NCBI GenBank assembly: GCA_964017195.1
Contig: OZ024892.1
Span: forward strand, 6,388,366-6,452,365
Direction: 5' to 3'
Length of the DNA stretch: 64,000 bases
Origin: Siderastrea radians
Taxonomy: Eukaryota; Cnidaria; Anthozoa; Scleractinia; Rhizangiidae
Shown here: positions 33,901 to 43,600 of the stretch, piece after piece
Numbering within the stretch: the stretch's first letter is position 1
Layout: every line of letters begins with the position of its first letter
Translations under genes and position numbers: made by a program
The notes under the pieces: generated by a model
What the model was told of the DNA's origin: nothing
Seen by the model: the letters and a program-made list of their open reading frames with translations, nothing else
Database searches by the model: none

Positions 33901-36284
33901 TTTCAGCTGAAACGTGTAATTTGGGATTGAAAAGAATAGCGACACCTTTGCTATGTTTACTTCCATGACTGAAATAAATTTTGGAACCCCATTCATTACT
34001 CCAGATTTTTTCTTGATCGGGGGAGCTATAAGTCTCCTGCAGAAAAATGACGGAGGCTCTCCTATTATGTAATTGTCTAAAAATAGCTCTTCTCTTTCTA
34101 GAAGCGTTTAGACCTCTTACATTAAGTGAAACAAAACTTAATTTGTGCATTTTACAAACGATAAATTGGTCATCCTATATTGGAAAGCCTAGATCGCAAA
34201 ATTTGCTTGCCATGTGTATCGCTAACAAAACATACAAACATAAACTACAGAAACTACTAACAGTTTACCTCCAACGAGGTGTGAACTACTCGCAGACGTT
34301 GCCGTTCGGAGTTCCAACAACTTCGGGATGAATATTGAGCTTCTGTTGAGCTTCGACAAAACAATAGACTTCTGTTCTTTATCTTTTTGCATTTCGTCAG
34401 CTTCTAGTCCTTCAAGATTATCACAGACTTTGGTTTGCAGGTATCACGTTCCTACTTGTGTGTGGATTCTTTATCTTTCTCCATTTCTTCTTTCAATCTT
34501 TTTTGCTCTTTCTCAGAGATGACTTTCGCTCTTCCGTTGCTGTCAACGCATTTCAAGATAGCTGGATACGCGATGAAGACTTTGGAGCCCGCACCTAGCT
34601 TCTTCTGTAAATATTTCCTTACTGGGGCGATCGCTTTTCGTTCTTCTTGGGTTTTCTTTCCGAAATCTTCGCTTATGCCGATTAGCTTCTCGCCGAATGG
34701 GTTGTCTTTTAGTCTTGCAGCAGCATTCGAGAACACTTTCATTTTATCCGAGTAGCGCAAGAAGGCCACATGTATCGGTCTCGGTCTTTGTTTACCATCA
34801 ATATCGCTCCGTGGCTTCGTTGGTGTTCGGTGAGCACGCTCGATTTCAAGCTCCCCGCAGAGCGTTTCCAAACCCATGTGCGTTGATATGAAATTCTGAA
34901 TAAAGCTTATGCAGTCCTCTCCTTCGGCCTTCTCTGGTATATTGTAAAACACCAGGTTGTTCCTCCGTGACCTATTTCGAAGGTCTTCAACCTCCTTTTC
35001 TAGCGCTTCGACTCTGCTTTTATCGGCTTTCTGTTCCGTGGCTATCTTTACTTCTTCGACATCTTTCTTGATAGAGTTTAAGCCGTTTTCGATTTGGGCG
35101 ACTGTATCTTTAAGTTCTTTAGATTCTCTTTCAATTTTCTTTAGCCTCTCGTGTATTTGCTCCAGCAAGTCGAGCTTCTCTAGTTTCTCTAGGATGGACT
35201 TCAGCATCATGGCGTCGCCCGCTTCGTCGCCCACGTGCACTTCTTCGTCTTCGCTGCTTGGAACGCGAAACCGCTTTTCGCTTGGTTTCTTTAAGCTCAT
35301 TGACCTTGTGCTTAAGCTTATTAAACTTTTGCTTTATACTAGCCTAACGATGTTGACGAAATTGGCTAGTAAAACGACATATCGCCGGAGCTCAATCAAA
35401 ACACGTCTAATCCATCGGGCCGCGCATGCTCTTCGATCGAAAACTATAGAATAGTGGCGTAGCTTTTAGCCCACAAGCCAGCTCAAATTGTTTCGTCAAC
35501 TTCAATTTTAATGCTTAGCTTTAAAAGCCAACAAAATTTTAAATCTTTAAGGTAAACCTTGCGCTCATAAAATAGCTTTCCGGGCCCGAAAAATTACCGG
35601 GACTTTCGAGAAACGGGTCCCAGGAGCCCGTTTCTCGAAACTCCCGATAAATTTCAGGGCCTGAAAACTATTTTAGGTGTACAATATTCTCCAATAGCTA
35701 CACAATTTTCATTGATTTTGAGAGCTAAATTTAATATTTATACTTTCGTGAAGCATATCACCAAGCTTGCGCCAACTTACCATTAGCTGATAAATAAATG
35801 AACTCGAAAAAATACTTACCGGGCCCGGAATGTTATCGGAAGTTTCGAGAAACGGGACTCAGGGTCCAGAAGGGGCTAAGGACGCTAGGGCTGTGGGCTA
35901 AGAAATACAGGGCTTCAGGGCTCCAAGACCCAAAAAAATTGGGGCTCTAGGACTCCAAGGGTCAACTCTAGGGCTCCATTTAGCTTGAATCATCTTTCAT
36001 TTTTCTCTTGGTTTCAAGTAGAAAAAGGCTTCAGGATGTATTCAGTATTTCTCGGGTGCTCTAATCAACGACATATACGGTCACAAGGCATCTGTAATCA
36101 AGGTACTTATGAGGTCGTTATTTTTGGAGTTTCGTTACTGTCAGCCGTTTATCAGTCAGTCAGTTTTCTCCCTTTCTTTTTTCTCTCGCTCTGTCATTCA
36201 ATCAGTCAGTTAAGCAGTCAATCGTCCCTTCAATCCTTCAGTTAGTCAACTAGACTGCCTGTCTCAATCGATCGATCGATCAAT

Positions 36285-36343
<59 letters not shown>

Positions 36344-39300
36344 CGTTAGTTACACGACAAGAAGCAAGAAGCTTAGCTGAGCCCGAAAAATTTTTGAGAG
36401 CGGCTGTCAGTAAAAAGTCACCTGTTTCAGCTACATCCTCGACACCTTTGGAAGCGCGGGTCCTGGGACTCCACATCTTGTAACTGTACGCGTGCGTAGC
36501 AACAACGAAAGGAGAGAAGTGAGCTCCTGCAGGGAATCCGTTGGGATGAGTTTCCGGTCTCCACAGAGTTTCGATCTTGACTTTGTATTTCTGCTCGCCA
36601 GTGCATGTGGGCATGGCTGGTTTGTAAATCCTCTGGAACATCAGTGTACCTAGTGTCGCTATATTTGCCTGAGGTACATTTTTAAACGGAGTGTCTGAGC
36701 TTTTGGTGATTATGGAAATAAAATCCTGTGGATTTGTTGGCGTATCGGAGGCATTAAAAGTGTTCCCATCATCCGTACCAGCATCCCATGGGTGTAACAT
36801 GGTGACGTTCCAACTGTCCCTCCACATCCCAGTTGAACTGTCACAGAGGCCATTTGCATGATCCCAGTAAACCAATCAGGTGACGGCGCGATCATGGTGA
36901 CAAGAGACACCAAAGAATAGTCTTGCGTGACCTGGACATTGATATTCATCACGTGTTGGGTGCCATTTATTGGGCCACCGTTGTACTTTATTAGTTCCCA
37001 GACCGTTTTGTTGTACATCCTAGCCTTCATTATTTCGCCCTCCAGTTTTAGTGAATTGCCTGAAGAAAAATGTGGAATTCTAACATTATTTCAAGCAGTG
37101 ACAAATTGAAGAAGTCAAAAACAAGTAAAACCAGGACAATTCTCTGAGACAACGCAGATCAGTGAAGAGGGTACGTAAGAAAGGGGTTTTCCTTGAGTAA
37201 CCCTCAATTAGATAGATTGTCCGAAACACGTAGATTCAACGCAAACATTTATATAATCACGACAAATGTCCCTTCACAATATTGGTTGTGCAGTTACTCT
37301 GCCTATATCATATGGTTGGTTAACGTACAAATGCATGGTGAGGAGTCTATAAAATGTCATTATTTTGTACTTTAATGACTCCTTAATTATAGCAATGACG
37401 TCAATGTCCAACATGGTCAGGAACTGATATTGCAGCAGAGATAACACGTTTTAATGACATCTACATCGTTATCTTGCCAGTTTCTAAAAACAACGTCTGG
37501 GATCTTCAAACTCTTTCACACCTAATGAGCTAAACTTCAATAAATGCTCTGCAAGTTTCTGAGAACAAGTCTTTTTAAAAGATCGATAAAGAGGGTATAG
37601 AAGAAAGGGTTTTCTTGACCCCACAATTCCCGCAATTGAGACACTGATGCAGGCTGCAAATAATTTTTCTTTCTTGAAAGGACATATGTCCGACCAAGTC
37701 TCCATTTTGGTCGGACAAATAGAAATGTGGTCGGACGTTTCCTTTTTTAATTATTAGTTTTGAGGGGAAGTCTTTGAAATGATTATCTCTTATCATCATT
37801 TACTTATTATTTGTTAAAAAATTTGTCCGGACATAATGTCTGATCAAAGTTAAGATTTCATCGGACATGGGCCGATTTTAGTCGGACATTGTCCGATGAC
37901 CGACAGTAATTTGCAGCTCTGCAATGGCAACCTAACTCAGAGTCGGACGTCCCGCTTTCACTTCCGCCTCTTTGCGCTTTTTTATTACGAATTGTATTGC
38001 GTAATGTTGCCCAAAATGTTCCCTAATTTTTCGCCACCATGGGAATCCCGCTTCCCGCGCCCCCTAGCCCCTTCCCACCACCCGCAAGACTTCCGCATCC
38101 TCTTTTCGGTACAAATTCTTTCTTACTTGTTCCCGCTTGTTTGTGTATATGCTGCCTTTCTTTTCACAAAATGTAGTCTGATAAAAAAACATACTGTTCT
38201 ATGTGATGCTCCAGGCTCCTGGTTCTAAAAATGATGAACTTTCAATTCGTCGTGAACTACGTTGCTATACCTCTATAATTAAATCATCTGGATTTTTCCT
38301 GAGTTACCCTCGAATGAACAAATAGAATTGTGTATTGTTTCAACTTAAAATATTGAATAAATAACAAAAAAACTGTCCTGCATGAGCGCCTTTCCGGGTT
38401 TTTTGCTGACTAATAAATAATACAAAAAAAGAATGTCTTGCATGAACACTTTTCCGGATTATTTTGCTGACTCACTCACCGAGCCTTTAGCATAACACCA
38501 TCTTAATCTTGTGCTACGTTTTACTGACTTAGAATACAATGGACAACTGTACAAAACACACAACGATGGAGTCTTGCAAGAAACGTTCGACAGCCGAGAC
38601 TTACAACAGATCGGGGCGGATTTTGATTGTAGACACCTTAAAGTTGTACTGGGATTGCAGATGTTGTCTGTAGACTCCATCTACACCTTCATAACAGCCC
38701 AATTAAACGAGAAGGACTAAGCTGTAAAGCTAACAAATCTGTGATTATATTCAGTCTCACGGATTAAACGAGATAGTTGGTTTGTTTGTGGCAGCATTTA
38801 ATTTACTACTCCCTACGGCTAGGCCTAGGTGAGATATCATTCTTAGGCAGGCGTACGCTCAATTGCAAAAGTTTGTTAGGCTTTCGTAATGACTTGTAGG
38901 GCACCTGGGTAGAGAGATACAATGTTGAACAATTTTTCCTGGACATCTGTAAGGAAAACACAAGGTGGCAAAGCCGATCGCACCAGAGAGAACAGCTCAC
39001 TCTAAGTCGGAAGTCTTACGTATAGTGCTACATCGTTCGAGGCTTAGTTTAGCCAGTTCAGCCATTTACTTGCATATGGTAAAGCTGAGGCTGAAATCGC
39101 CTCGTTTACAACGGTTGTGTTGCTAAATTAATGCAGTTTTAATTCATCAATCGAGAACTCACCCGTTTCTGCAACAGTTTTCACTCCATCAGAAGCCATC
39201 TTCCCTGGAGCCCACAGGTAGTAGTCCTTGTTGTGAGAGCAACCAACCAGCGGAGAAAATTTACCGCCAGGTGGAACAGCATTTGGATGCGTTCTGTTGC

Positions 39301-39421
39301 TCCACATTCCGTAAAAGGACAGCGAATACTGAGCTTTACCGAAGCATTTATAAATAACAGAATTAACTGCTGGACACCAGCTAGTGAAAAGGAACAGAAA
39401 AACAAAAGTGCGAGGATTCAT
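27373..39421 (-). CDS. Secreted protein with two Spondin_N domains, frameshifted in exon 2 as assembled
   Basis: Three coding exons on the minus strand: 39163-39421, 36422-37059 and 27373-27971. Exon 1 gives a signal peptide (MNPRTFVFLFLFTSWCPAVNS) and the first half of domain 1. Exon 2 gives the rest of domain 1 plus the first half of domain 2. Exon 3 gives the second half of domain 2, a Ser/Thr-rich stalk and a hydrophobic tail like a GPI-attachment signal. Both domains are split at the same place, after AETG, in phase 1. Spondin_N domains are extracellular, often bound to matrix or membrane; the partner is unknown. Exon 2 changes frame near 36863, consistent with loss of 4 nt after PDWFTG. 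The full reading is therefore broken, but joining exons 1 and 3 stays in frame (285 aa, one domain). Pseudogene, assembly error or exon skipping are all possible. Confidence 0.85.
28086..28300. repeat. Foldback repeat with strong central hairpin
   Basis: Outer pair CCTTTAATAGCTG / CAGCCATTAAAGG. Inner near-perfect pair CAAACGAGGCTAGTGGGTCA / TGACCCACTAGCCTCGTTTG (about 28158-28230). A MITE-like structure in spondin intron 2. Confidence 0.7.
29380..29515 (-). pseudogene. Relic duplicate of spondin exon 3 start
   Basis: The minus strand reads NEATLYRELMSYIKPNYVYK after a TTTTGACCAG acceptor-like sequence. This matches the start of exon 3 (NPNTLYQELIGYLKPSFVFK). The similarity continues across the acceptor into the intron (to about 29515, matching 28045), then stops, and no rest of the domain follows. 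It is a fragment of a duplicated exon in the same intron, probably dead. Confidence 0.75.
29600..30256. repeat. Decayed repeat with CCC/GGG-framed ends
   Basis: Between 29635 and 30025, similar sequence occurs at both ends in opposite orientation (GGGGATGCTCGTCG / CGACGAGCATCCCCG) with GTCTCxTTTAGGG words between them. This suggests an old inverted-repeat element related in style to the one at 60071-60541. No coding content. Confidence 0.5.
30404..34150 (-). CDS. LINE ORF2: AP endonuclease and reverse transcriptase
   Basis: 1248 residues with no internal stop. The N-terminal apurinic-type endonuclease (about 1-240) keeps N10, E39 in LQETY, NVYAPN (109-114), GGDFNC (142-147), RLD (205-207) and the CDHS block (232-235). 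The reverse transcriptase spans about 440-750 with DKTPGTDGL (473-481), FIDFGKAFDS (motif A, D604), GVRQGCPLS and the catalytic FADD (704-707). A C-terminal knuckle CX2CX7HX4C lies at 1128-1144. It nicks target DNA and copies the LINE RNA in place. All visible catalytic residues are present, so the protein could be active. The E-to-G change just after D604F is the one departure I noticed. Confidence 0.95.
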   Translation of the reverse strand: MHKLSFVSLNVRGLNASRKRRAIFRQLHNRRASVIFLQETYSSPDQEKIWSNEWGSKIYFSHGSKHSKGVAILFNPKLHVSAETILQSKDGRILILKVVIEDLTFLCTNVYAPNDTQAQIKFFSKLKEHLERLHSENNIIMGGDFNCPLSENDKEGGRDTSFKKNVIEEIKNLISLLNLEDVWRSLHPKEKEFTWRTRDLKIKCRLDLWLITKDFMQKSLVQSCEIKYAPHCDHSLVTMDIQTRLQHPRGPGFWKLNNSLLKDNEYTDKLSENIPLFIKKYIHVEDKGLFWEMIKMEIRMFTIYYSKQKAKKQKNYEKNLLQEAQRLQKTSGNRTTPEAIKEYDIIKNKLDKLSFDRTRGACIRSKARWHEFGERSSKYFLNLEKRNYENKCITSLTKDDKSTITDPEEILEEQRRYYENLYSSLNPQVEDPKFNLFFENESIKKLDEHQKELCEGLLTENECKNALKSFHKDKTPGTDGLTAEFYTFFWNTLGKIMVDSFNYAFRKGELSISQRQGIIRLIPKKDKNLSYLKNWRPISLLNTDYKIATKALAMRLKKVLPNIINNAQTGYLTGRFIGENIRLISDILHYTADQNLEGIALFIDFGKAFDSLEWAYLDKALDAFNFGLDFKVWIRTLYNNISSCTINNGYASKPFTLKRGVRQGCPLSGLLFILAGEALSCAIRSRSDIRGILVANKEIKLSQFADDTTAFCKDAASLEKLLEVLNLFEECSGLKLNSSKTEALWLGKNVQNKDTPFEFMWPQRPIVALGTAFSYKFNLCDQVNFVDKLIKVKKLFNLWSQRDLSLYGKITIAKTLGLSKLISSSACLHTPPYVIDAVNKLITDFVWNGKKPKIKRDTLIGAKEKGGLDLPEYEIITKSLLCAWVKRMQDGANEDWMIIPSWYLKNVGGPLIFDCSYDLSLLELKNMPAFYIDILKTWAEVHDVKSAPLDKRDVREAIIWNNKNITIAGKSVYWENWHVAGILRIKDLLEEDGKFLSYGNFLRKFGLATPFTNLWGLIAAIPLGWKRELQSTNGENRQERKSTFLPGQILTSKSARNILIQKKFKEPLASSRLQRLGVEEMKISAIYKLPFRITRETKLSIFQFKIIHNILPCRNLLYKMNISESPLCEFCNELETLSHMLVNCSRIRDFWNSVLFRWNSQNDDNYNFDELGIMYGYNPGSSGSYIFNYYILLSKRHVFLQKYEHKLPNLLLFLELVKGKMLIQRSIAHAKGQKENFLNLWKPLLTII
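34452..35300 (-). CDS. LINE ORF1: L1-type RNA-binding protein
   Basis: 282 residues: an acidic N-terminus, a long coiled coil rich in heptads (about 31-112), then an RRM-like domain starting RSRRNNLVFYNIPE (111-124), and a basic Lys/Glu-rich C-terminus. This is the plan of L1 ORF1 proteins (Transposase_22 type), which trimerise and coat the LINE RNA. It is encoded upstream of ORF2 with a 301-nt gap and is uninterrupted. Confidence 0.9.
   Translation of the reverse strand: MSLKKPSEKRFRVPSSEDEEVHVGDEAGDAMMLKSILEKLEKLDLLEQIHERLKKIERESKELKDTVAQIENGLNSIKKDVEEVKIATEQKADKSRVEALEKEVEDLRNRSRRNNLVFYNIPEKAEGEDCISFIQNFISTHMGLETLCGELEIERAHRTPTKPRSDIDGKQRPRPIHVAFLRYSDKMKVFSNAAARLKDNPFGEKLIGISEDFGKKTQEERKAIAPVRKYLQKKLGAGSKVFIAYPAILKCVDSNGRAKVISEKEQKRLKEEMEKDKESTHK
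35572..35865. repeat. Inverted repeat with TTTCGAGAAACGGG core
   Basis: A short palindrome (35572-35672) has CCGGGCCCGAAAA near the left and TTTCAGGGCCTGAAAA near the right, around ACTTTCGAGAAACGGG and its inverse. A half copy of the same sequence lies at 35819-35865. A small MITE family in spondin intron 2. 35866-36239 is otherwise unremarkable. Confidence 0.6.
36240..36343. repeat. (CAAT)n microsatellite
   Basis: Runs of ATCA/CAAT tetramers just downstream of spondin exon 2's donor site. Low complexity. Confidence 0.9.
36422..37059 (-). CDS. Spondin gene exon 2: domain 1 C-half and domain 2 N-half, frameshifted
   Basis: Bounded by a TTCTTCAG acceptor (NSLKLEGEIMKARMYNKT) and a GTGACT donor after GVEDVAETG. 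The first frame runs to MIAPSPDWFTG; the continuation (HANGLCDSSTGMWRDSW) is in another frame. The junction is near 36863. The length is 638 nt, whereas phase-1 symmetry requires a multiple of three, so the break is real in this assembly. Domain 2 begins CTGEQKYKVKIETLW, with HPNGFPAGAHFSPFV. Confidence 0.82.
37225..37560. repeat. Old third copy of the sequence flanking the duplication
   Basis: Recognisably similar, with many changes, to 39555-39895 and 1-290: CAAACATTTATATAATCACG, TAATGACTCCTTAAT, CAATGACGTCAATGT and AAACAACGTCTGGGATCT have counterparts in the same order. It lies upstream of spondin exon 2, as the other copy lies upstream of exon 1. This suggests an ancient internal duplication of the spondin gene. 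Confidence 0.65.
37652..37920. mobile_element. MITE with GCTGCAAATAA ends, second copy
   Basis: Same family as 13461-13737: ends GGCTGCAAATAAT and TAATTTGCAGC with GTCGGACA words inside. It lies in spondin intron 1. The rest of that intron (37921-39162) shows no recognisable element or exon. Confidence 0.8.
39163..39421 (-). CDS. Spondin gene exon 1: signal peptide and domain 1 N-half
   Basis: The ATG opens a hydrophobic leader (MNPRTFVFLFLFTSWCPAVNS) typical of a secretory signal. Then come the Spondin_N start CFGKAQYSLSFYGMW, HPNAVPPGGKFSPLV, and WAPGKMASDGV, before a GTGAGT donor at VAETG. The start is chosen because it alone supplies a signal peptide. Confidence 0.85.
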
Positions 39422-40381
39422 CCTCTCTAAATCCGTTTCAAGCTGTCAAGGAAAAGAGCGACGCTTGTAACAATATTGTTCCGGACAATGTGGGCTAAAA
39501 AGTTGCCCAAATAAGTGCCTCAGATAGTCCAAAATGCTTATATTTTCCTAGTTGTCGACGCAAACAATTATTTAATCACGACAAATGACCCTTCAGAATA
39601 TTGGCTCTATGTTTACTCTGCCGGTATCATATGGCTGGTTGATGCAGATTCTTTCAAATGTCATATTTTTTTACTTCAATGAGTCCTTAACAGATAGTAA
39701 TGACGTCTATGTTAAACATAAGCAGGGACTGATATTGCAGCTTTATTTACGTTATACATGGTTATACGGTAACTAAGATAAAATAACACGTAGCAATAAT
39801 AATGACACACATTGTTATTTCAGGTGCTAAAAATAACGTCTCGGATCTCCAAATTCCTTTACGCCCATTAAGCTAAACTCTCTATTTTGAAAGCAGGGTG
39901 AACATGGGGAGAAATAGTGTTTGAGTCCGTTGCGACAGTGTTCGTAAATTGGATTTCCGAAATAATCATCTGTACAGTATCCAAGCTCAAGATCCCTGAC
40001 AAAAATTATACTTACTAATGAAACTATGTGTGTACAAAAGTGTGCTGGAAAGAGCACAGTTGCCTGTAAAAATGTGAAGAATTCGTTTAAATGCTTCTTC
40101 TTTATACGACACACTAGATCGAGAGATAGTTGTGAACTTTTTCTGAAAAATCTCACGCTATTTCACTCTGTACATCTAACTGCCTTGTTGATATTAGCGT
40201 TGTTGATTCAAAGACCTCCATTTCTTCTGGGTATGGAATAGGAACATTTCAGACACTTCACCACGTTAAGCTACAGTCAGTTGCTCCAGATCTTGTTGCT
40301 CAACTTATAAATTATTTTGACGACTACATTCTTCGGTCATTCTTGCTTATCCACGGAGAGTTATTTTTTCGTTGGTGTGGA

Positions 40382-40678
40382 TCATAGCTTAGATCTTGTT
40401 TGACTCTGGTTGTTTCTGCTTCGTAGAAAACGCCGCAAGATTTTCCCACTGGGAGATTTTGGAATCTGGTCAATAAATTCCACCCCACCCCTCAGCTTTT
40501 TGTGAGGCGCAACTCGCGCAGCCACGAATTTCACAATGTCATCGGCTGTGACGTCACCATGACGGACGACGAAGGCCTTTGGCAGTTCTCCGGCTTTAAG
40601 ATCGGGAACACCGATCACTGCAACATCGTCGATGTTCGGGTGAGTAATTAATAACGCTTCGAGCTCAGCTGGAGCGAC
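40382..40678 (-). CDS. Gene B exon 7: C-terminal ANL subdomain with SKL terminus
   Basis: The same 98 residues as gene A exon 7, with only silent or UTR differences seen. It keeps GKILRR and the SKL-TGA end. Confidence 0.92.
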   Translation of the reverse strand, partial: VAPAELEALLITHPNIDDVAVIGVPDLKAGELPKAFVVRHGDVTADDIVKFVAARVAPHKKLRGGVEFIDQIPKSPSGKILRRFLRSRNNQSQTRSKL

Positions 40679-43600
40679 CTAGAAAATACGGAGAAGCGAT
40701 GATAGTTCGTTTGAGATCGATAACAAAATGGGCATGAAACATGAGAGCATCGTAATGCTGGCAAAATCTAGTCTTGTAGCAACAAATGCTCTGAAAAAAA
40801 CTGCCATAAACAAACCTAAGTAAAACCATAAAATACTTTGTTGACGAGCAACTCGCTTGAACTCAGCTGAGAGGTACCGAAACTCTATTTTAATTGCTTG
40901 TACAACCAGGTAACAACTCTCACATCTCTTAAAACTTCCCCAACCAACTTACACGCTCAACCAGAATTGTAGACACGTTTGGGTTTCCCAGGCGTGGGAA
41001 CCGTAAGGCTCTAATTCGATATGACAAGATAATCAGCTTTAGAAGAAAACCAAATCACACCACACGGACGAAGGAAACGCATTGGAAGGTAACCAATGGA
41101 GAACAGCAAAGTTGATTACCCAACTCAAAAGCCCTGAGAACTAGCCTTGACTTTCACTCTGGCGTGGGTGTATTTTCCATTTGTGTGGTAAAACTGGTTG
41201 TTTTGTTTACTCCAGAGGACATCATTCAAAGCGCTTCAAAACTCGACTTGAGTGCAGACCCAAAGACCTTCTTTTCAGGTAATGTTTCCGGCTCACAAAT
41301 TTCTCCATTATTGTAAGAAGATGAAAAATAACATGCAAATATTCGATAGCACTTTGCCCGCCACGTTCGTTGCGAAAAACCCTCACAAGGACAATTTTCT
41401 AACGGTAAAAAGTTTTAATTTTGTTTTTCTTTATGCAAAATGTGGAGGTCGGGAAATTCTCGCCGAAAATTTCAAGCAAATGGCAAGCCGGCGCTTACAT
41501 CAACCGCGGAAAAAACGCAGCCGGTTGCAAGTGCTGAAAATATGAAATGCGGACGGAAAACCGCGGGAAAACGCTGAACTGGTGGCAAGCGCAGGAGAAC
41601 CTGAAATCAAAGGCAAGCAGGGGAAAACTCGTAACAGGTGTCAAGGGCGGGAAAATGTGTAACATGCAGGCGGCTAGCGCGGGAAAACCTGAAGCCGACT
41701 GCAAGAGCATGAAAACGTCCAGTTGTTGGCAAGGGTAGAAAAAAGTATGAAAGTGGTGGCAAAAAACCTGAATGCAGTGATTGGCAAAAAGAACGCCTTA
41801 ATCGTTTCAGCACTTTGTACAGTGTCTAAAGCCGACAGAAAAGAACTATACCTGAAATCCACTGTATTTTATTAACTCTTTTATCCGATCCACGATGTAA
41901 AAATATCCTTCCTCGTCATAATGTCCTGCATCACCTGTGTGAACCCAGCCCTCACTATCGATCGTTTGAGCTGTCGCCTCTGGCTTGTTAAGATAACCTG
42001 ATTAAACGGAAACGCAAGGAGACGTATTGTAATAACATCTGATCGATTACACAGGTAGGCAGGTAAAGTCGCACACGGCCGGTGTTTAACCCGGTTTCTG
42101 TAGTGAAACAACTGAGAGTATAGCTACTCCCCCCTGGATGGGATGCTAGTCCGTAGCAGGGTTACCCACAGCAGTATGTCACCGGTACCCATTTATACAC
42201 CGGGGTGGAGGGAGACAATGTGGGTAAAGTTTCTTGTCTAAGGAAACAACACGATGGCAGGGACTGGGTGTCGAACCACCGACCTTCAGGTCTGAAGTCC
42301 AACGCACTAACCACTACATCCCCATACAAACCTTATAAACTAGACCACGTAACAGGAACCTAGCTAAGGACAACATGCAACCGGTGCCATGTTGGGCGGG
42401 GGTACATGCAACTGGTGCAAACGCGTGAAAATATGCAACGAGAGCTTAGCGGGGAAAACACGCAAACAGTGTCAAACGCTGGGAACACGCAACCGTTGCA
42501 AGGCGTGGAAAAACGTGCAACCAATGAGCAACTAAGTGCAGGTAAACATACCAAGTGTGAGAAAATGTGTAATTGGTTTCAAGCGCGGAAAAACATGTAA
42601 GAGGTACAGCGACGCGTAGCAGAGGAAAGCGTACAATCGTTATAAAGCTCGGGAAGTGTGTGGCAATATCGATTTTGCTCTAATCGATATCACGATATTT
42701 GTATACCGTATGTTTAAAAAGCAACCGATGCATCAGAGAGGTAACGTAAAATTTCGTGATTAGTGATTAGATGCTAGCTGGTGGCTACGTACAACTGTTG
42801 AATTTTTTGTCTTGCTCGAAGGAGAGCTGGTTGTTTCTAGCTGAAAACCAACTCCCGTTTGGCGTTCTTAGCTCGTAAAAGCCTGAACGGCAAAGCCACA
42901 ATGTAAACCATGGGCGATGACATTGATCAGAGTATCGATAGCTATGAATAATGCGATAACTTTTCAATATCGTACTTGTATCGAATCATATTGAATTTGA
43001 AAAAGCCGTAGCGTGTCGGTCCATCATTGTACCGTATCGGTCCATCATCGTCTCGTATCGGTCCGTCATAGCAGTCCATCTTTGTATCGTATTGTATCGG
43101 CCCACAATATCGGTCCATCATCGTATCGTATCGTATCGTATCGTATCGGTCCTTCCTAACGGTCGATCGTCGTATCGTATCGTATCGAACGCTCATATCG
43201 GTCCATCAGCGTATCGTGTGGTATGGATCCATCATCGTATTGTATCGGTCCATCATTCGTATCGTAACATATCGAATTAAAAAATGGGTGTCGGTCCATC
43301 ATCATTCAAAACCGCTTTATAATCAAGCATGTCTTTTGCAAAGTTGGAACATACACTTCCTGGTTGTCTTATCACAAAAAGCTGCTTCATAAATCATTAC
43401 CTTTCATAACCGTAGGTCCCCTGATACAAATCTCCCCATCTTCATGCGGACCCAGCGGGGCTTTGGTTTCTTGATGGATAACCTGTCAATCAAACATATA
43501 ACGTCATGGATACCGTCATCAGTAGACGTTAGAATTTTTGTAATGACGTAGGAAACAGTGGGATATGCACTAAAATGCTTCACTAGGGGGTTGACCGTTT

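Larger units (their letters stand above)
30266..35443 (-). mobile_element. Full-length L1/Tx1-like LINE with both ORFs open
   Basis: A 5.2-kb element on the minus strand inside spondin intron 2, transcribed in the same direction as the gene. The order is a short 5' leader (about 140 nt), ORF1 (34452-35300), a 301-nt gap, ORF2 (30404-34150), and a 3' UTR ending in an A-rich AAAATAAAAAA-type tail (30266-30300). The direct repeat CTATAGAAT flanks it (30257-30265 and 35444-35452), as expected of target-primed reverse transcription. Both ORFs are uninterrupted and the target duplication is perfect over 9 bp. Assigned by architecture, not by database search. Confidence 0.93.

Noticed and set aside
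31113..35454. Several plus-strand ORFs of 60-172 codons
   Set aside because: Antisense shadows of the LINE ORF1 and ORF2.
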